Part shown: positions 4,979 through 7,122 of the stretch, one piece after another
Numbering within the stretch: position 1 is the stretch's first letter
How the letters are laid out: each line of letters begins with the position of its first letter
DNA from: Thermoplasmata archaeon
Lineage (GTDB): Archaea; Thermoplasmatota; Thermoplasmata; UBA10834
Direction of reading: 5' to 3'
DNA length: 7,122 nucleotides
NCBI GenBank assembly: GCA_022865445.1
Contig: JALHSX010000305.1
Location: forward strand, 1-7,122
Notes under the pieces: model-generated
The model's input: only the letters and a program-made list of their open reading frames with translations
What the model was told of the DNA's origin: nothing
Databases searched by the model: none
Position numbers and translations under genes: made by a program

Positions 4979-5923
4979 GTGCTTTCCAGCATAGCCGCGG
5001 AATTGTCAAAAGACGGCGGCACCCTCATCCTGCTTCACGGGAACGCCGACGCGGACGCAGTCGCGAGCGCGTTCGCGGTCCAACAGTCGTTCCCTGAAGT
5101 CACCATCGGAGTCCCGGGCGGACTCGATAGGGTCTCCAAGGTTCTCGCCCAGACGCTGGGCATCAAGACGACGGAGGATGTGGCGAGAGTCACGCGGAAG
5201 AGGCTACTGATACTCGATACATCTGGTCCAGAGCAGCTGAACGGCGACTTCGACATCTCGAATGCGATCGTGGTCGACCACCACGCGAAGAACGCGAAGT
5301 GGGAACACGCGTGGATGTATCACTGCGACGACACCAAGAGCTCTTGTTCCGAGATCGTCTTCGAACTCCTCAAATCAGCAGGGAAGAAGCCGACCAAGGA
5401 GTCCGCGCTCGCCCTGTTGTTCGGGATTTTGACTGACTCTGGCTACTTCAAGTTCGCGAGACCCAACACGCTGGTGACCTTCTCCGAGCTGATGGGCACT
5501 CACAAGATCCAGATGGACGAGGCGATGAGCCTTGTCGACTTGGAGACGGACATATCTGAGAGGATATCCCAGCTGAAGGGAGCGCAGAGGCTGAAGTACT
5601 GGAAGGCCGGGGAGTACATCGTGGCCGTATCGCAAGGGAGCGCATTCGAGGCATCTGTCTGCAAAGCGTTGCTCTCCCTGGGCGCGGACATAGCATTCGT
5701 TGGATCGCAGAGAGGAGAGCAGTTCAGGATAAGCGCGCGAGCCACTCAGGCGATGGTCAGAAAGGGGATACATCTCGGAAATCTTCTGGGAGGAGTCGGC
5801 TCTGAGACCACCAACGGAGGCGGCGGTCATCCGGGCGCCGCGGGACTGACTGGCACAGGCGACGTGGAGGCCATCCTCAACATATCACTTGAGAGCGCGC
5901 TCAAGCTGCTGCGAAAGATGTGA
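4979..5923 (+). CDS. DHH/DHHA1 family phosphoesterase (NrnA/RecJ-like)
   Basis: Predicted Mn2+-dependent phosphodiesterase of the DHH superfamily, whose members include RecJ exonucleases, NrnA oligoribonucleases and pAp phosphatases. The product is 314 residues. Metal-binding motifs are in order: HGNADADA (20-27, His20, Asp24, Asp26), ILDTSG (78-83, Asp80), VVDHHAKN (98-105, the DHH triad) and GILTDSG (149-155, Asp153). The DHHA1 substrate-binding domain ends with NGGGGHPGAAG (279-289). The usual PD of motif I reads AD here, but the acidic residues are intact. GTG 4979 is chosen because an in-frame TGA sits at 4967-4969 and no other start precedes motif I. It has its own promoter, separate from the exosome operon. 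The substrate cannot be settled from sequence; a nanoRNase or single-strand exonuclease is plausible. Confidence 0.88.
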   Translation: MLSSIAAELSKDGGTLILLHGNADADAVASAFAVQQSFPEVTIGVPGGLDRVSKVLAQTLGIKTTEDVARVTRKRLLILDTSGPEQLNGDFDISNAIVVDHHAKNAKWEHAWMYHCDDTKSSCSEIVFELLKSAGKKPTKESALALLFGILTDSGYFKFARPNTLVTFSELMGTHKIQMDEAMSLVDLETDISERISQLKGAQRLKYWKAGEYIVAVSQGSAFEASVCKALLSLGADIAFVGSQRGEQFRISARATQAMVRKGIHLGNLLGGVGSETTNGGGGHPGAAGLTGTGDVEAILNISLESALKLLRKM

Positions 5924-6967
5924 TCATCGGGTGACTGAGAGCTCCTTCACCCTGCTTAGGTTCTTCGGATTCTTCTCGAAATAGTCTCTCACGGGTTGGA
6001 GAATGGTGGAGAGGGAATCCGCCGCACCGTTCTTCAGGTCTTGAGCGTGAAGTTTGCCTTCAACATATGCCGTCTGCAGTTCCTCGAAAGAGGCGAAGTC
6101 TATGGGGCCGCCATACTTGGCAGGTCGGTCGATGTGTATCGAGCCGAGCTTCGGGAACGCTATGAAACGCATGATGTCGATGACTGGGTTGCCTTCAGTC
6201 TCGGCGGGGCAGAACGCGCTCTTGATCTTCTTGGATATATCCTGCGGCGAGTCGTGGAGGAAGACCGCGCTGTTCGGATTGCTCTTGGACATCTTGGCTT
6301 CGACTGGGTCCATTCGGCCTCCGCCCAGTAGACTCACCAGCAATGGTGTGTGCAGCGCGATCGGCTTCTTCCACTTGAGTTTCTCCGCAGCGTCTCTTGC
6401 CAACATATGCGCCCTTCTTTGGTCCATGCCTGCGAGCGCGATGTCCACGCCGAGTTCGAAGATGTCGGCCGCCTGCATCGGGGGGTACATCACCTTGGAT
6501 GCGTCGATCTCCGCCTCGTCCTCTGTCCTTCCCATTATGGTCATTGCACGCTTGATGCGCGTCAACGAGCTGGCCTTGGCGATCCGGATGAATTTCTCCC
6601 AGTAGCTGGAGTGGTTGATCAGGTCGCTGGCCCAAACGAATTTCGCTGAGTCCTTGACGCCCAGCGCGGTGAAGCATTCCTTCAGATACTCTCCGCACAC
6701 GCGGATGTTGTCGATCTTCCCGCCGAACTTATCGTTGATGAGCGCGTGCCAATCAGCCAAGAAGATTGTCATCTCGACTCCCGCGTTCTGAAGGTCAATT
6801 ATCTTGCTGGCGGTAATGATCTGCCCGGCATGGACGAAACCGCTCGGCTCGTAGCCGATATATGCAGAGGGTTTTGAGTTGGTCTCAAAAAGGGCCCTTA
6901 GCTCCTCGGAAGTTACAATCTCGAGAGCGTTTCTGGAAGCTAGCGCAAACTTGGAATCGATGTCCAT
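5924..6967 (-). CDS. tyrS: Tyrosyl-tRNA synthetase, archaeal/eukaryotic type
   Basis: Class I synthetase charging tRNA-Tyr. The product is 347 residues without the C-terminal S4 domain of bacterial TyrRS, as is usual in archaea. AYIGYEPSG (35-43) carries the tyrosine-binding Tyr36, equivalent to Tyr32 of the M. jannaschii enzyme. Tyr161, Gln165, Asp168 and Gln183 in the YPPMQAADIF and AGMDQRRAHMLARD segments match the amino-acid pocket Tyr151/Gln155/Asp158/Gln173 of that enzyme. KMSKS is intact (225-229). The HIGH signature reads HAGQ (46-49), so its last His is replaced. The YxxxQxxD pocket pattern argues for Tyr over the related TrpRS. The ATG (6967-6965) has GGGAGAGGG on the minus strand (6983-6975), about 7 nt upstream. 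Its stop abuts the stop of the convergent DHH gene. Confidence 0.95.
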   Translation of the reverse strand: MDIDSKFALASRNALEIVTSEELRALFETNSKPSAYIGYEPSGFVHAGQIITASKIIDLQNAGVEMTIFLADWHALINDKFGGKIDNIRVCGEYLKECFTALGVKDSAKFVWASDLINHSSYWEKFIRIAKASSLTRIKRAMTIMGRTEDEAEIDASKVMYPPMQAADIFELGVDIALAGMDQRRAHMLARDAAEKLKWKKPIALHTPLLVSLLGGGRMDPVEAKMSKSNPNSAVFLHDSPQDISKKIKSAFCPAETEGNPVIDIMRFIAFPKLGSIHIDRPAKYGGPIDFASFEELQTAYVEGKLHAQDLKNGAADSLSTILQPVRDYFEKNPKNLSRVKELSVTR

Positions 6968-7094
6968 CGACGTGCCCTCTCCCGATAGAAGAGTGCACAG
7001 GAAAAAGCTTTGTGACGCGGGCCATAAAGGAAAACGTTAAGAAGGGCACAGATATTAGGACTAGTCCCATTCGGGGATTCAAGAGGGGGAGCGC
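6968..7094. promoter_or_regulatory. Divergent intergenic region between tyrS and the next gene
   Basis: These 127 nt must hold promoters for both divergent genes. On the minus strand, TTTATGG (7027-7021) is one TATA candidate, with a start expected near 6998 and a leader that includes GGGAGAGGG. AAAGCTTTTTCC (7011-7000) is the other, but it would place the start inside that ribosome binding site. On the plus strand, the region around GTTAAG (7036-7041) or GATATTAGG (7051-7059) could serve the downstream gene, which also has GGGGGAG (7085-7091) just before its ATG. None is strong enough to choose. Confidence 0.4.
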
Positions 7095-7122
7095 ATGAAG
7101 GTTTCAGCTCTGCGGAATGGCA
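7095..7122 (+). CDS. Start of a plus-strand gene, possibly aspartate carbamoyltransferase regulatory chain
   Basis: Only nine codons are visible, reading MKVSALRNG. The ATG at 7095 has GGGGGAG (7085-7091) 3 nt upstream, so a real start is likely. The peptide resembles the N-terminus of PyrI, the zinc-binding regulatory chain of aspartate carbamoyltransferase, which typically begins with a short strand followed by NGTVIDHI. Nine residues are too few to be certain, so the product name is a guess. The 3' part lies beyond the window. Confidence 0.4.

Noticed and set aside
6054..6605. A 183-codon plus-strand frame opposite the TyrRS gene
   Set aside because: The opposite strand encodes a full TyrRS with its pocket residues and KMSKS. 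The plus-strand peptide is low in recognisable features and is antisense to that gene.
7065..7077. Small inverted repeat TCCC/GGGA upstream of the last gene as an attenuator
   Set aside because: A 4-bp stem is expected by chance and is not followed by any T-run.
1..7122. CRISPR array, insertion sequence, defence island or other novel system
   Set aside because: There are no regularly spaced repeats, no transposase or terminal repeats, and every complete gene is a known housekeeping family.

Overview
This window is archaeal chromosomal DNA. Every gene recognised is an archaeal-type information-processing gene: proteasome alpha subunit, SBDS/aSdo1, exosome subunits Rrp4, Rrp41 and Rrp42, ribosomal protein eL43 (L37Ae), RNA polymerase subunit RpoP, the KEOPS subunit Pcc1, prefoldin beta, a DHH phosphoesterase and an archaeal-type TyrRS. 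Gene order, G+C-rich composition, Shine-Dalgarno sites of the GGAG(G)TGATC type and one apparently leaderless gene point to a euryarchaeal-grade organism. The alpha subunit aligns closely with the Thermoplasma protein as I remember it, so a relative of Thermoplasmatota or methanogens is plausible. The sequence alone does not fix the taxon.

Layout. Positions 1-4889 hold a run of co-oriented, tightly packed genes, the archaeal exosome-proteasome superoperon: psmA (5' end outside the window), SBDS, a gap of about 200 nt with a candidate promoter, rrp4, rrp41, rrp42, rpl43e, rpoP, pcc1 and prefoldin beta. From rrp4 onward the spacings are 5, 0, 14, 5, -4 and -4 nt, so translational coupling is likely. 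A 9-bp perfect hairpin (4909-4935) marks the probable end of the operon. Immediately after it is a clear TATA element whose spacing predicts transcription starting at, or within a few bases of, the GTG codon of a DHH-family phosphoesterase (4979-5923). The TyrRS gene is on the minus strand (6967-5924) and converges on the DHH gene with the two stop codons touching. A divergent intergenic region of 127 nt follows. The last 28 bases begin another plus-strand gene whose first residues resemble aspartate carbamoyltransferase regulatory chain PyrI.

How the genes work together. Rrp41 (catalytic) and Rrp42 (structural) form the hexameric phosphorolytic ring of the exosome, and Rrp4 forms its RNA-binding cap. 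SBDS, eL43 and Pcc1 serve ribosome maturation, the 50S subunit and tRNA t6A modification. RpoP is an RNA polymerase subunit. Prefoldin and the proteasome serve protein folding and turnover. The operon thus couples RNA synthesis and decay, translation and protein quality control. The DHH enzyme could plausibly finish off short oligonucleotides, but that is inference.

I found no mobile element, CRISPR array, structural RNA gene or clearly novel system. The findings are modest: regulatory architecture, start-site choices, protein tails and motif variants.
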